Below, one piece after another: positions 1 to 7,553 of a stretch of 16,858 bases of DNA. How positions within the stretch are numbered: the stretch's first letter is position 1; each line of letters opens with the position of its first letter. The DNA lies in contig JAYRNN010000360.1 in NCBI GenBank assembly GCA_041912175.1, forward strand, positions 1 through 16,858, in the 5' to 3' direction. Both the position numbers and the translations under genes were made by a program. The notes beneath the pieces are model-generated. The model had not been told where the DNA came from. It searched no databases and worked only from the letters and a program-made list of their open reading frames with translations. Source of the DNA: CAZAGA01 sp041912175. Its GTDB lineage: Bacteria > Chloroflexota > Anaerolineae > Anaerolineales > UBA4823.

Positions 1-249
1 GAGCATGATTCCACCGTAACCTTGTTAGCTGCCGGGTGGGAATTAAAAGGACAGGCTCAGATTATTCCCCCAGGAGTGTCGCATCCCAATCTGCACCTTT
101 TGCGCAAACCGGGTGCAGAATGGTGTATGCTCGTGCGAATTGACCCTTGCCGGTTGCAGATTCGGAGGCAGGCGGGCTGGGGGAATATCGAGACCATCGA
201 CCTCCATTCCGATTGTGGGGATGATCCACTCCCCCAAATGAGACGATAA
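1..249 (+). CDS. possible 3' end of an unrecognised gene (doubtful)
   Basis: Frame 1 is open from the first base of the window to a TAA at 247-249, giving about 82 residues with no stop. The C-terminal sequence includes HPNLHLLRKPGAEWCMLVRID and ends DDPLPQMRR. I do not recognise a family in it. Overlapping minus-strand frames of 64-75 codons are also open here, so the reading could be chance. The segment from 250 to 334, between this stop and the dehydrogenase relic, shows no gene or clear signal. This is a weak call that depends on what lies left of the window. Confidence 0.2.
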   Translation, partial: EHDSTVTLLAAGWELKGQAQIIPPGVSHPNLHLLRKPGAEWCMLVRIDPCRLQIRRQAGWGNIETIDLHSDCGDDPLPQMRR

Positions 250-334
250 ATACTGGGAACATCAAAGAAATCAAGCCAACGCACAACGATCTTCTAGGAA
301 TATTCGCTCAATGACCGGTTGAATCCGATGATGA

Positions 335-1086
335 TCAGACCACACTGATGACGACTTTTCCCTTGGGATGTACCTTCTCAAAATACCAGAAAGCTTCAGA
401 AGTATTACTTAAGGGGTAACATCCATCGATAACCGGCATAATTTTTTCGGCTTCAAGGAGTTCTTTTATTAAGGTCAGATCATTCTGGTTGTGTTCCAGC
501 GATACGACAAATATTTTCTGACCCCCGGTCTTGGAATTTCGTTTCCCTTTGCTCGCCGCCTGAAAGAGTTGAAACATCGAGCCACCACAGACAATATAAC
601 TTCTTTCCGATTTTAATGTTCCCACACCACCAGAAGCGCCATTTATCAAAACCTTTTGTCCTGGCTGAATCTTTCATTTATCGCGTAAACTTTGCAAGGC
701 AGTCATCGCTGCTTCGGGAACGGCCGCGGCCTGCTCGAACGTCAGGTTGGCCGGTTTCAGAGTTATTAGGTTTTCCCTGGCACACACAAACTCGGCAAGT
801 ACCCAAAGACTTCATCGCCTGGCTTGAAATGCTTGATGTTACAACCAATTGCCTCGACTCGTCCGGCAACATCAGCCCCGAGTATCTGGTTACTGGGACG
901 GAAAAGACCTCCTGGCATCAGTCGCATAAAAAACGGATTTGCCCGCAGCATTCGTAAGTCACGCGAATTAAGAGAGCCAGCATGAATTTGGATCAGCACT
1001 TCGTCCTCTTGCGGAACTGGTTTCACCACCTCCCGGAGCTGAAGAACATCCGGTGAACCGTATCTTGGGCAGATAATCGCTTTCAT
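335..1086 (-). pseudogene. degraded zinc-independent MDR alcohol dehydrogenase / quinone oxidoreductase
   Basis: The reading starts at ATG 1086 with MKAIICPRYGSPDVLQLREV, the typical N-terminus of NAD(P)-dependent alcohol dehydrogenases of the medium-chain dehydrogenase/reductase family, and ends with HPKGKVVISVV, the typical C-terminus. In between it is broken three times. After VFGYLP (near 795) several residues are missing and the frame shifts; the correct frame resumes as AEFVCARENLITLKPANLT. A TGA at 674-676 interrupts LRDK*KIQPGQKVLINGASGG. After GGVGT (near 615) roughly 65-70 residues of the Rossmann fold are missing, and the protein resumes at CGGSMFQLFQAASKGK. Intact relatives have about 320-330 residues, whereas about 250 codons remain here. 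The start lies two bases after the upstream stop codon and its ribosome-binding site (AAAGGAAAGG) lies inside the preceding gene, so it was the last gene of the membrane-protein operon. A non-functional product is very likely; the family call is firm. Confidence 0.88.
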
Positions 1087-1088
1087 TT

Positions 1089-1544
1089 TTAAACCTTTCC
1101 TTTTTGCTTATCGAATAAATAGCCAATAACCAATCCAAGGGCAAGTAACCTTGGGGCATTCATTCCTGTGTCGAGCAGGAGGTAGATGGAGGCATGGGCT
1201 GGGTTTCCAAGCGCTGAAATGACCTCGATCATGACCATGACAAAAAAGCTAAGGATCAATGCTTTGAGAATGGATTTTTTACCGGGGACCCTATCAAAGA
1301 AACGAAGCAGGAAATAACTGACGCAGCATCCGATAATCAGACCGCCAGCCAACGCTTCAACCAGAGCCACAGGAAGCGAATAGATTGAGAACGCAGCTTT
1401 ATACTTCGCGGTGATGGGGGAGACTGCGATTACGAAGTCAGTGATCCAGAAAGCCGCGCCTCCCGCTGCCGCCAACATAAGCAGTTTCTTTAGGAACTCT
1501 CGAGAAGCCTGCGCCTTGCTTTGACCTGTGAGTTGGGTCTCCAT
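1089..1544 (-). CDS. four-helix membrane protein, paralogue of the 1556-2029 gene
   Basis: The 151-residue protein has about four hydrophobic helices (roughly residues 20-42, 55-84, 92-112 and 121-145) and short charged ends, so it should be an inner-membrane protein. I do not recognise a named family. It is clearly related to the protein of the next upstream gene: both carry a SPITA/TPIAA..Y.AA segment after helix 1 and a GGLIIG..VSY.LLRFFDR(V/I)P block followed by K.ILK..ILSF. ATG 1544 is preceded by AAAGGAAAC, and this ribosome-binding site overlaps the TAA of the upstream gene (intergenic gap 11 bases), which suggests translational coupling. Its own 3' end contains the ribosome-binding site of the dehydrogenase relic. 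Function unknown. Confidence 0.82.
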   Translation of the reverse strand: METQLTGQSKAQASREFLKKLLMLAAAGGAAFWITDFVIAVSPITAKYKAAFSIYSLPVALVEALAGGLIIGCCVSYFLLRFFDRVPGKKSILKALILSFFVMVMIEVISALGNPAHASIYLLLDTGMNAPRLLALGLVIGYLFDKQKGKV

Positions 1545-1555
1545 GGCTGTTTCCT

Positions 1556-2029
1556 TTATTCCAACCCGGCAGGTTTTGCCGCAACTACAGATGGATTGAT
1601 TACATTGTATTGCCTTTTACACACATAGCCTATCGCGATTCCAAGGGCAAGGACCCGGATCACGTTAAATGCTGTGCCGATGATGAAGTACCGCAAGACA
1701 TTATTGGTCGCGTAGAAACTTGAGGGACCCCCAAGCAGGATCGTGACGATGACCAGCACAGCGAAACTTAGGATGACAGATTTTAGGATTGGATCCTTTA
1801 CTGGGATCCTGTCAAAGAAACGCAGCAGAGAATAACTGACCCAAAACCCAATGATCAAGCCGCCGATCAAAGATTCAAACAGCATTGGATAATAAGAAAT
1901 TGACATGGCAGCCCGGTATTCTGCCGCGATGGGGGTTCGCGAAATCGCAAAGTTTGCGAGCCAGAAGGCCAGGCTTCCCACTAGAGTCAGCACAAACGCC
2001 TTTTTCCAGATTCCTTTTGAGTTTTTCAT
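1556..2029 (-). CDS. four-helix membrane protein, paralogue of the 1089-1544 gene
   Basis: The 157-residue protein begins MKNSKGIWKKAF, followed by a first hydrophobic helix (about residues 10-30), the segment ISRTPIAAEYRAAMSIS, and a second long helix ending in the GGLIIGFWVSYSLLRFFDRIP block. Two further helices and a polar C-terminal tail follow. It is the tandem paralogue of the gene downstream. The tail of about 18 residues (from KRQYNVI) has no clear counterpart in the paralogue. ATG 2029 is preceded by AAGGAGAAAA, and the TAA of the upstream DUF4386 gene runs directly into that ribosome-binding site, so the three genes are probably translated from one message. A small integral membrane protein of unknown role. 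Confidence 0.82.
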   Translation of the reverse strand: MKNSKGIWKKAFVLTLVGSLAFWLANFAISRTPIAAEYRAAMSISYYPMLFESLIGGLIIGFWVSYSLLRFFDRIPVKDPILKSVILSFAVLVIVTILLGGPSSFYATNNVLRYFIIGTAFNVIRVLALGIAIGYVCKRQYNVINPSVVAAKPAGLE

Positions 2030-2043
2030 TTTTTCTCCTTCCT

Positions 2044-2730
2044 TTACTCAGGATTCACTGGCGCCTGAGGTTTCACGGTCTTGATGGAAAGCCACAAGGC
2101 CAGGGATACTTCTGCAATAAAACTGATCACCAAACAGGGATAAGCGATGATCGCAAGGTCAGGTAAGATCAAACGCTGGCAGACATAAATGAATTGACAA
2201 ATGCCATCCGCGATTAGTAACACCCCAAGGATCTTTGGAAGAAAGCCCGATTTTAGAACCAGGTAACCGAGCGGAAAGAGCCAGACCCCGTAAGGCACCT
2301 GGGCGATAACGACCCCGGTTTTATATAAACCGAAGAAGAACACCGCCATCGCCTGCAGTTGATCTGGCTGGAACGTTTTGATGGTTTCAGGCCCGTTCAA
2401 GATTATCAGGCTGCCAAACAGGCAAAGTGAACTCAATAGCCAGACAGTAAAACCAGCCAGGTTGAATAACAGGAAAAGCAGAGCCAGATCTTCATTCACC
2501 GGTTTCAGCAGCACGTACAAAGCCCAGGCTGCCAAAAGGAAAAGAACGACAGAGAACAGGTTGATCACAAAACCGATGCGGAATTGGAATGCATGGGTCA
2601 TGATGTGATTGACAGTGACCGGTGCTTCCACGAACACAAATTTCCCGAATAGATTGGCGATGAACGAGGCGATCATGTAAAGCAAATAAAGCAGGCCGGC
2701 GGTTTTTGCGATTTTAGAGGTTGAATTCAT
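2044..2730 (-). CDS. DUF4386 family membrane protein (first of two)
   Basis: The protein has 228 residues and about seven hydrophobic helices. The opening MNSTSKIAKTAGLLYLLYMIASF and the later PYGVWLFPLGYLVLKSGFLPKILG.LL are the hallmark pattern of DUF4386 membrane proteins, whose function is not known. The frame stays open upstream to 2808, but ATG 2730 is chosen because GGAG lies seven bases before it and because the family starts at this point; the extra 26 residues are Lys-rich and not family-like. About 100 bases separate it from the upstream gene and hold no obvious promoter. Its stop codon abuts the ribosome-binding site of the 1556-2029 gene. A second DUF4386 gene lies at 3590-4318 in the same direction. 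Confidence 0.85.
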   Translation of the reverse strand: MNSTSKIAKTAGLLYLLYMIASFIANLFGKFVFVEAPVTVNHIMTHAFQFRIGFVINLFSVVLFLLAAWALYVLLKPVNEDLALLFLLFNLAGFTVWLLSSLCLFGSLIILNGPETIKTFQPDQLQAMAVFFFGLYKTGVVIAQVPYGVWLFPLGYLVLKSGFLPKILGVLLIADGICQFIYVCQRLILPDLAIIAYPCLVISFIAEVSLALWLSIKTVKPQAPVNPE

Positions 2731-2829
2731 TTTTTTCTCCTTTTTTAGCATTTTTCTTTTTCCTTGTGATAGGCATTGGTGTGGAAAAGTCGGGGAAAAT
2801 GACTTCACTGCCAGTTCATCCGAAAAAAT

Positions 2830-3483
2830 TTACAACGCACTTACGATGAGCTGTATCCCGTAGGGAATCAAAGCGGTTGCCATCAGAATGGAGGCGCTGA
2901 GATTGATGATTTCTAGTCCATCCGGTGCGCCGACCAGCAGCACGCCGATCAGAAAGAGAGTGCTCTGCCAGCGTGGCAACGCATTGGCCTGCAGGAGACC
3001 TACCGCCTGAATAGCAAACCCCACCGGCAGGAGTAGCATTCCCCAGAGTAGTATCATCCAGCCCTTTTTGGAAAACATTGCCAGCAAGCCTGGCATCATT
3101 GCGGAGAACTTTTCTTCCGGCACGGTATCCAGTGCGCTCATGGTCAGGCACAGAGCGCCTTTGTCGGCTGCCAACAAGATGGCGCCCAAAAGGGCCAGTA
3201 CCGCGCCGATCAATCCAGCCCAGGCAGCGCTACCCTGACCCAAGATTTTCATAAAGTGAATGGCCATCACGATCAGGAGCGTGGTGCTTAGCAGTACCAG
3301 GCTGTGCGCTAATTGCAACAATTTGTTCCGCCGCGCCCGCCGAATGATTTCTTCAGGCTGGAGCAGCCGCGGTCGCAGTAATCCGGGGTGAACGGCAAAT
3401 GCAAAGAAGAAGATCAGAGGGAAAAGGATGAATGCTGCCCCAGTACTGATTTGTCCAACTTGTGAGATTAAATTTGGGTTCAT
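2830..3483 (-). CDS. six-helix membrane protein of unknown function
   Basis: The 217-residue protein starts MNPNLISQVGQISTGAAF and has about six hydrophobic segments (roughly residues 10-32, 57-78, 85-107, 140-165, 171-190 and 195-215). The first loop is basic (RRARRNK near residue 50) and probably cytoplasmic. A charged loop near residues 115-135 contains DTVPEEKFSAMMPG. I do not recognise a named family. ATG 3483 has a strong ribosome-binding site (GGAGG, about seven bases upstream). It sits between two DUF4386 genes on the same strand, which suggests all three act in the same membrane process. The 106-base gap upstream contains a run of eight G (3535-3542) and a weak AGGGAG/CTCCCT inverted repeat. 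Confidence 0.82.
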   Translation of the reverse strand: MNPNLISQVGQISTGAAFILFPLIFFFAFAVHPGLLRPRLLQPEEIIRRARRNKLLQLAHSLVLLSTTLLIVMAIHFMKILGQGSAAWAGLIGAVLALLGAILLAADKGALCLTMSALDTVPEEKFSAMMPGLLAMFSKKGWMILLWGMLLLPVGFAIQAVGLLQANALPRWQSTLFLIGVLLVGAPDGLEIINLSASILMATALIPYGIQLIVSAL

Positions 3484-3589
3484 TTTTATACCTCCGTTAT
3501 TTGAATGATATAGATGAGTTTCATTTCGCTCACCGGGGGGGGTTCAGGGAGGGCTGAAGGCTCTCCCTCTCTCCCATATAGCAAATAAT

Positions 3590-4318
3590 CTATGCCGCGC
3601 TCAGAAGCTCGTTCGTCGCTGTTTTCGCAGACAGGGAACCGACTGCAGATGGATTGACCCCTTTGGCGATCAGCCAGACCGCCAAAACTAGCTCCTGCGG
3701 AAATATCGGCAGATTGAGAAGCATCTGCACGGTACCGAAACCGGGGATGACATGGAGCATGACCAGTACGGCGCCGATGGTGACCAACGTAATGCCAACC
3801 AGCCCCCAGACGGAGAGCCAGCGCGGGACAAGCCGGTATTGATAAAAGACGGCATAATACAACAGGGCGCCGATGCACCAGAGCAGCAGCACGGCGCCAT
3901 TGCTCAGCCACGCGTCTCCGGCTTTGATGATGGCGCCTATGGTCTGGAAGTAGGTTGCGTCTGGCGCGCTGGCTTTGACAAATTCCTGGCTCAAGGCCAG
4001 CAGGCCAATGGCGGCAACCCCGCCCACGATTTCGAATATGCCCTCGGCCACCCTGAATCCGACCACACCGATTGCCAGGCCTGTACTGTATTTTTTCATG
4101 ATCGGATAGAGAGCCAGGCCAATCCCAGCGCAGGCGACACCCATCAGGAATACGAGGAATGACCAAATAATGATCTGGCTCTCTTTGGCTGATATCTTGA
4201 GAAGATAGTCTGGCGCATCCAGGATGGGTTTACCAATGATGGCGGCAATGGCGCCTGTTACGGTTCCGATGATAAAAAGTCCGCCTACAATCACCGCACA
4301 CATTCTGTTTGAGTTCAT
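3590..4318 (-). CDS. DUF4386 family membrane protein (second of two)
   Basis: This 242-residue integral membrane protein begins MNSNRMCAVIVGGLFIIGTV. It contains DUF4386-like features: an early GLALYPIMKKYS loop, a central FRVAEG segment (F, R and E in a helix) and a late YRLVPRWLSVWGLVGI motif, followed by two more helices. About seven hydrophobic segments are visible. The ATG at 4318 is preceded by GGAG at a spacing of about eight bases. It follows the small gene at 4369-4641 with a 50-base gap and no terminator, so it is probably cotranscribed with it. DUF4386 proteins have no established biochemical role. The sequence differs markedly from the other DUF4386 protein at 2044-2730, so it is not a recent duplicate. 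Confidence 0.85.
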   Translation of the reverse strand: MNSNRMCAVIVGGLFIIGTVTGAIAAIIGKPILDAPDYLLKISAKESQIIIWSFLVFLMGVACAGIGLALYPIMKKYSTGLAIGVVGFRVAEGIFEIVGGVAAIGLLALSQEFVKASAPDATYFQTIGAIIKAGDAWLSNGAVLLLWCIGALLYYAVFYQYRLVPRWLSVWGLVGITLVTIGAVLVMLHVIPGFGTVQMLLNLPIFPQELVLAVWLIAKGVNPSAVGSLSAKTATNELLSAA

Positions 4319-4368
4319 TTTTTTATCTCCTATTGGTTGATTTTTTAACCGATGCTGTTTAAGCCAAT

Positions 4369-4641
4369 TTACAATTTGATATCCGGCATATCCGAGCTAC
4401 CGGGTTCAACAGGACACACCGAGACCAACGGCAAGCCCAAATCACGTACTTTTTTGAGCAATCCATGCAAGGCAGCCTGATCGACCACCGGGCCGGTTAA
4501 AAGCGTGTCGCCGTCCTCTTCCAGCGTGATGGTCAAGCCTTCAAACCAGTCTATCCACTGAGAACCCAAATGGCCTTTGATCCTGATCTGATAGACCACG
4601 GGTTGTCCTGGTTTCTTTTTGGGGTCGAGTTCGTTTGACAT
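4369..4641 (-). CDS. conserved small soluble protein of unknown function
   Basis: The 90-residue protein starts MSNELDPKKKPGQPVVYQIR and continues with alternating strand-like segments, IKGHLGSQWIDWFEGLTITLEEDGDTLLTGP, and a helix VDQAALHGLLKKVRDLGLPLVSV. No membrane segment or signal peptide is seen. The ending (residues 50-78) resembles small proteins I have seen next to alcohol-dehydrogenase and LuxR genes in Anaerolineae, but I cannot name a function. The frame is open further up to 4728, but that extension (MVNTVWGILSL...) would run through the dyad and candidate -10 box. ATG 4641 fits the conserved beginning, although its ribosome-binding site (AAGGTG, very close to the ATG) is imperfect. 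It is the first gene after the LuxR regulator in the same direction. Confidence 0.72.
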   Translation of the reverse strand: MSNELDPKKKPGQPVVYQIRIKGHLGSQWIDWFEGLTITLEEDGDTLLTGPVVDQAALHGLLKKVRDLGLPLVSVCPVEPGSSDMPDIKL

Positions 4642-4700
4642 CACCTTGTACCTTTTGTGGCCGGTCATTACAGTACGCACCACTTGCTCAATGTACAAAG

Positions 4701-4748
4701 ATAATATCCCCCACACAGTGTTAACCACCAGACACTTTAGTGTTGGTT
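4701..4748 (-). promoter_or_regulatory. candidate promoter with overlapping operator-like dyad
   Basis: Between the LuxR gene stop and the small gene, the minus strand has TATTAT at 4706-4701, a good -10 box, with no convincing -35 box. Just upstream, 4723-4748 forms an imperfect palindrome: AACCA, four bases, ACACT-TT-AGTGT, then TGGTT. A related AGTGTT half-site occurs again at 4717-4722. A weak -35 with an overlapping dyad is what a regulated promoter looks like, and the LuxR-type protein encoded next door is the obvious candidate binder. That link is inference. No T-tract follows the dyad on the minus strand, so it is unlikely to be an intrinsic terminator. Confidence 0.35.
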
Positions 4749-4798
4749 AGTGGTGTTGTTTTTAGTTATTGAGTGGAAATGTTGCGGAAAATTGAACC

Positions 4799-7519
4799 TT
4801 ACAGCAAACCCAGCTCGCGGGCGCGGGCTACGGCTTCAGTGCGTCTTTGAACTTGCAGTTTGTCAAAGATTATTCGATTGTGCCCTTTGACTGTATCGAG
4901 GGCAAGGAAAAGCCTTTCAGCAATCTGCCGGTTAGTGAGCCCTTGGGCGACGAGGCGGAGTATTTCCAACTCTCGCTGGCTCAACGGCTCGATCAGGGGC
5001 TGGGTAGGAGGCAATGATGATCTGTCTTCGCTCTTCCGCTGCTCAGCCTCAAAGGCCGCCAGCAGCTTGCCTGTGTAGTCTGGCATGATTTCACCCGCGG
5101 CAGCTTCGCGAAGCAGTTGCATCATGCTTGAGCCTTCGTCAAGGAACACGCGGACGTAGCCCTCCGGCTCGGCCAACGCAAGAGCACGCTGCAAAGACAA
5201 GAGAGCAGCAGGGAGATCGCCTTGGTCGCGATAAGCACTCGCCTGCAATACCAGGATTTCAATCACGCTGCCTGTCCTCCCGCCTTCTTCCGCTGCTTTC
5301 AGCAGGCGCTCCAGCAGTCCTTTTGCCTCTTGAATGGAGCCGCCTGTGCGGTCGCTCTGATAGCGGGCCAGGAGCACCCTGGCCAGGGTAATGTGATCGA
5401 ACTCGTGCAAGTAGCTGAGTTCGTTTTCAACGGACAGGCCCTGTTCACGCACCCATCCCAGGGCTTCACCCAGGCGACCCTGGGCCACCCACACCCGTGT
5501 CTTCCGCGTCCTGATCGGACGCACATTCGGGGAAAAGTTACTGTTGTACAGCCGCTCGGCTTGGTCAAGCAGGTCGAGCGCCTCATCCAGATCGCCTTGT
5601 GTCTCCCGTATGCGCGCCATTGCCGCGCACCAGCGGTACGGGTTTGACAATAACCCGGCATGCTCACCTAGAGCCTGACTGGTGAGCAAGTGCTGCGTGG
5701 CGGTCTTCAGATCGTTATACTCACGGTAAAGGTCGCTCATGCCCACGTACATATCTGCCGCTCCCCGCAGAACTGGCGCGCCTGGCTCCGTCGCCCACTG
5801 CAATCCCCGCTCATATGTGGTCATTGCCTCGTGGAGACGGCCTTGCGCAACCTGTATATCCGCTAGAACAATAGCGCCGCCGATGGCGGATGAGATGTAC
5901 CCGGCTCGCCGCACATTTGCCATGCCATCAGCAGTCATCCGGCGGGCGACCTCAAGATCTCCGCTCTCCCATGCGGCGAGTCCCAGCACTGAAGCTGCCC
6001 CACCGAGCATCAGATGGGCGTCCCCAGGTGTGAGATCGAGCACCCGTCGAGCGTTTTTCGCGGCTTCGGGCATGTCGCCCCGGGCCAGGGCCTGCGCGGC
6101 ACGCAGAAGGGCGATCATACCCGGCAGACGGCGAAATTCCTCTTCGTCCACGACGGCCATCCCCGCCGTGTCGGCCGTCGTGTCCAGCCACCGTTCGGCG
6201 TCCCGCAGTCGAGCCTCAACGGCATCTAGTTCTCCGCCACCAAATGATGCGTAAGCATAGTCAACACAGAGCACCGGCCTGAAGCGGACCAACTCGTCGG
6301 GTAGCGCCTTTAGCCATCCAAGCTCCGTGACCGTAGCTTCCTGCCGATTCCTGCGCATTTCGGGTACTGCCAGTTCGACCAAGATCGCTGCTCGCTTGAA
6401 ATCCTTTGCAGCCAGCGCGTGTCGGATCGCATCGGCTGCCGAACCATTGTGCTCATACCACTCGCTCGCCCGCTGGTGCAGGCTGAATACTTGATCCGGG
6501 TGCTCGTCTTTTAAACGCGCTTGCAATACTTCAGCGAAGAGGGAGTGATAGCGGTACCACCGGCGCTGGTCGTCGAGTGGAATGATAAACAGGTTGCCAC
6601 GCTCGAGTGTTTCCAACATTCCTTTGCCGTCTTCTCGACCTGTAACGGCATCACACAGAGAACCGCTTAGACGATCGAGGATGGCAGTTTTCAGTAAGAA
6701 GCTGCGGATAGGCTCTGGCTGGCACTGAAGAACTTCTTCGACCAGGTAATCCAGCACAAACCGGTGGCTGCCGGTGAAGGCCTGGATAAAGCTGGCAGTA
6801 TCCTGGCGGTTATGCATCGAGAGCGCGGCTAATTGCAAGCCTGCAATCCAACCTTCGGTACGGCGCTCCAACGCGGCAATATCTTGCGCTGAGAGGTTCA
6901 GGCCCATCACCTGGTTGAGAAACTCGCCAGCTTCGGAGGGGGTAAAGCGGAGATCGGCGGCACGCATTTCTGTCAATTGGCTCCGGGCGCGTAAGCGGGC
7001 CAGGGGCAGCGCCGGATCCTCGCGGGTAGCAATGACCAGGTGCATCCGTGGCGGCAGGTGCTCGAGGAGAAAGGTAAGGACATTGTCAACTTGCTTTGAA
7101 TCAATCACATGGTAGTCGTCCAGGACAAGGACAAAATGGTCCGGTAAGGTGGTGATTTCATTGAGCAGGGCTGTCAGAATCGATTCGGTTGCAGGCGGCT
7201 GGGGAGACTGGAGCACACCCAATATACCTGCTCCAATATTTGCTGCAATCGTCTGCAAAGCAGCGATGAAGTACGTTAGAAAGCGTGTGGGGTCGTTATC
7301 CCCTTCATCCAGTGACAGCCACGCGACCGGTCGCCCGCAGCTTTCAATCCAATCGCTGACCAGCGTGGTTTTGCCAAACCCGGCAGGAGCAGAGATGAGC
7401 GTCAGCTTACAACTCACCGCCAAGCCCTCGTTCAGCCCATCGATCAGGCGATGGCGGAGAACAATTTTAACCCGAGGTGGGGTGATATAAAGTTTCGTAG
7501 CCAAAATAGGCATAGACAC
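4799..7519 (-). CDS. MalT/LAL-type ATP-dependent LuxR family transcriptional regulator
   Basis: A large signal-transduction ATPase of the STAND class, 906 residues, about the usual LAL length. The N-terminal NTPase has a Walker A motif at residues 44-52 (APAGFGKTT) and a Walker B stretch VLVLDDYHVID near 129-141. The signature WLSLDEGDNDP at about 70 and the EGWIAGLQLAAL segment near 224-235 are typical of MalT relatives. A winged-helix region follows, then a long alpha-helical TPR-like sensor region (about 340-800). The C-terminal 62 residues are a LuxR HTH: LSQRELEILRLVAQGLTNRQIAERL..ALDTVKGHN. Proteins of this kind bind ATP and an inducer, oligomerise and activate nearby promoters. The start is GTG 7519, with ATG 7513 as an alternative; no ribosome-binding site is visible, but the promoter position suggests a leaderless message. 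It heads the run of minus-strand membrane genes and may control them; the inducer is unknown. Confidence 0.93.
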   Translation of the reverse strand: MSMPILATKLYITPPRVKIVLRHRLIDGLNEGLAVSCKLTLISAPAGFGKTTLVSDWIESCGRPVAWLSLDEGDNDPTRFLTYFIAALQTIAANIGAGILGVLQSPQPPATESILTALLNEITTLPDHFVLVLDDYHVIDSKQVDNVLTFLLEHLPPRMHLVIATREDPALPLARLRARSQLTEMRAADLRFTPSEAGEFLNQVMGLNLSAQDIAALERRTEGWIAGLQLAALSMHNRQDTASFIQAFTGSHRFVLDYLVEEVLQCQPEPIRSFLLKTAILDRLSGSLCDAVTGREDGKGMLETLERGNLFIIPLDDQRRWYRYHSLFAEVLQARLKDEHPDQVFSLHQRASEWYEHNGSAADAIRHALAAKDFKRAAILVELAVPEMRRNRQEATVTELGWLKALPDELVRFRPVLCVDYAYASFGGGELDAVEARLRDAERWLDTTADTAGMAVVDEEEFRRLPGMIALLRAAQALARGDMPEAAKNARRVLDLTPGDAHLMLGGAASVLGLAAWESGDLEVARRMTADGMANVRRAGYISSAIGGAIVLADIQVAQGRLHEAMTTYERGLQWATEPGAPVLRGAADMYVGMSDLYREYNDLKTATQHLLTSQALGEHAGLLSNPYRWCAAMARIRETQGDLDEALDLLDQAERLYNSNFSPNVRPIRTRKTRVWVAQGRLGEALGWVREQGLSVENELSYLHEFDHITLARVLLARYQSDRTGGSIQEAKGLLERLLKAAEEGGRTGSVIEILVLQASAYRDQGDLPAALLSLQRALALAEPEGYVRVFLDEGSSMMQLLREAAAGEIMPDYTGKLLAAFEAEQRKSEDRSSLPPTQPLIEPLSQRELEILRLVAQGLTNRQIAERLFLALDTVKGHNRIIFDKLQVQRRTEAVARARELGLL

Positions 7520-7525
7520 AGATCA

Positions 7526-7553
7526 ATTATAATGCCGCCGTCATAAATGTCTA
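7526..7553 (-). promoter_or_regulatory. sigma70-type promoter of the LuxR regulator, probably leaderless
   Basis: On the minus strand TAGACA (7553-7548) and TATAAT (7531-7526) are separated by 16 bases, a near-consensus promoter. Transcription would begin about seven bases after the -10 box, at or next to the GTG at 7519, with an ATG at 7513. There is no Shine-Dalgarno sequence in the short remaining stretch, consistent with a leaderless mRNA. The -35 box lies over the first codons of the HigA relic on the other strand. The ATTATAAT core is nearly palindromic and also reads TATAAT on the plus strand (7528-7533), but no matching plus-strand -35 box is seen. Confidence 0.6.

Noticed and set aside
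3535..3542. Run of eight G as a phase-variation tract
   Set aside because: It lies in a gap between genes, about 50 bases before a start and away from promoter spacing; more likely neutral or a sequencing-sensitive run.
3486..4166. 226-codon minus-strand frame overlapping the second DUF4386 gene
   Set aside because: Arg/His/Gly-rich translation with no membrane pattern; it is a shadow of the 3590-4318 gene, which has a ribosome-binding site and family motifs.
5222..6254. Plus-strand frames of 140-171 codons inside the LuxR gene
   Set aside because: Antisense to the TPR-like region, no ribosome-binding sites, no recognisable domains.
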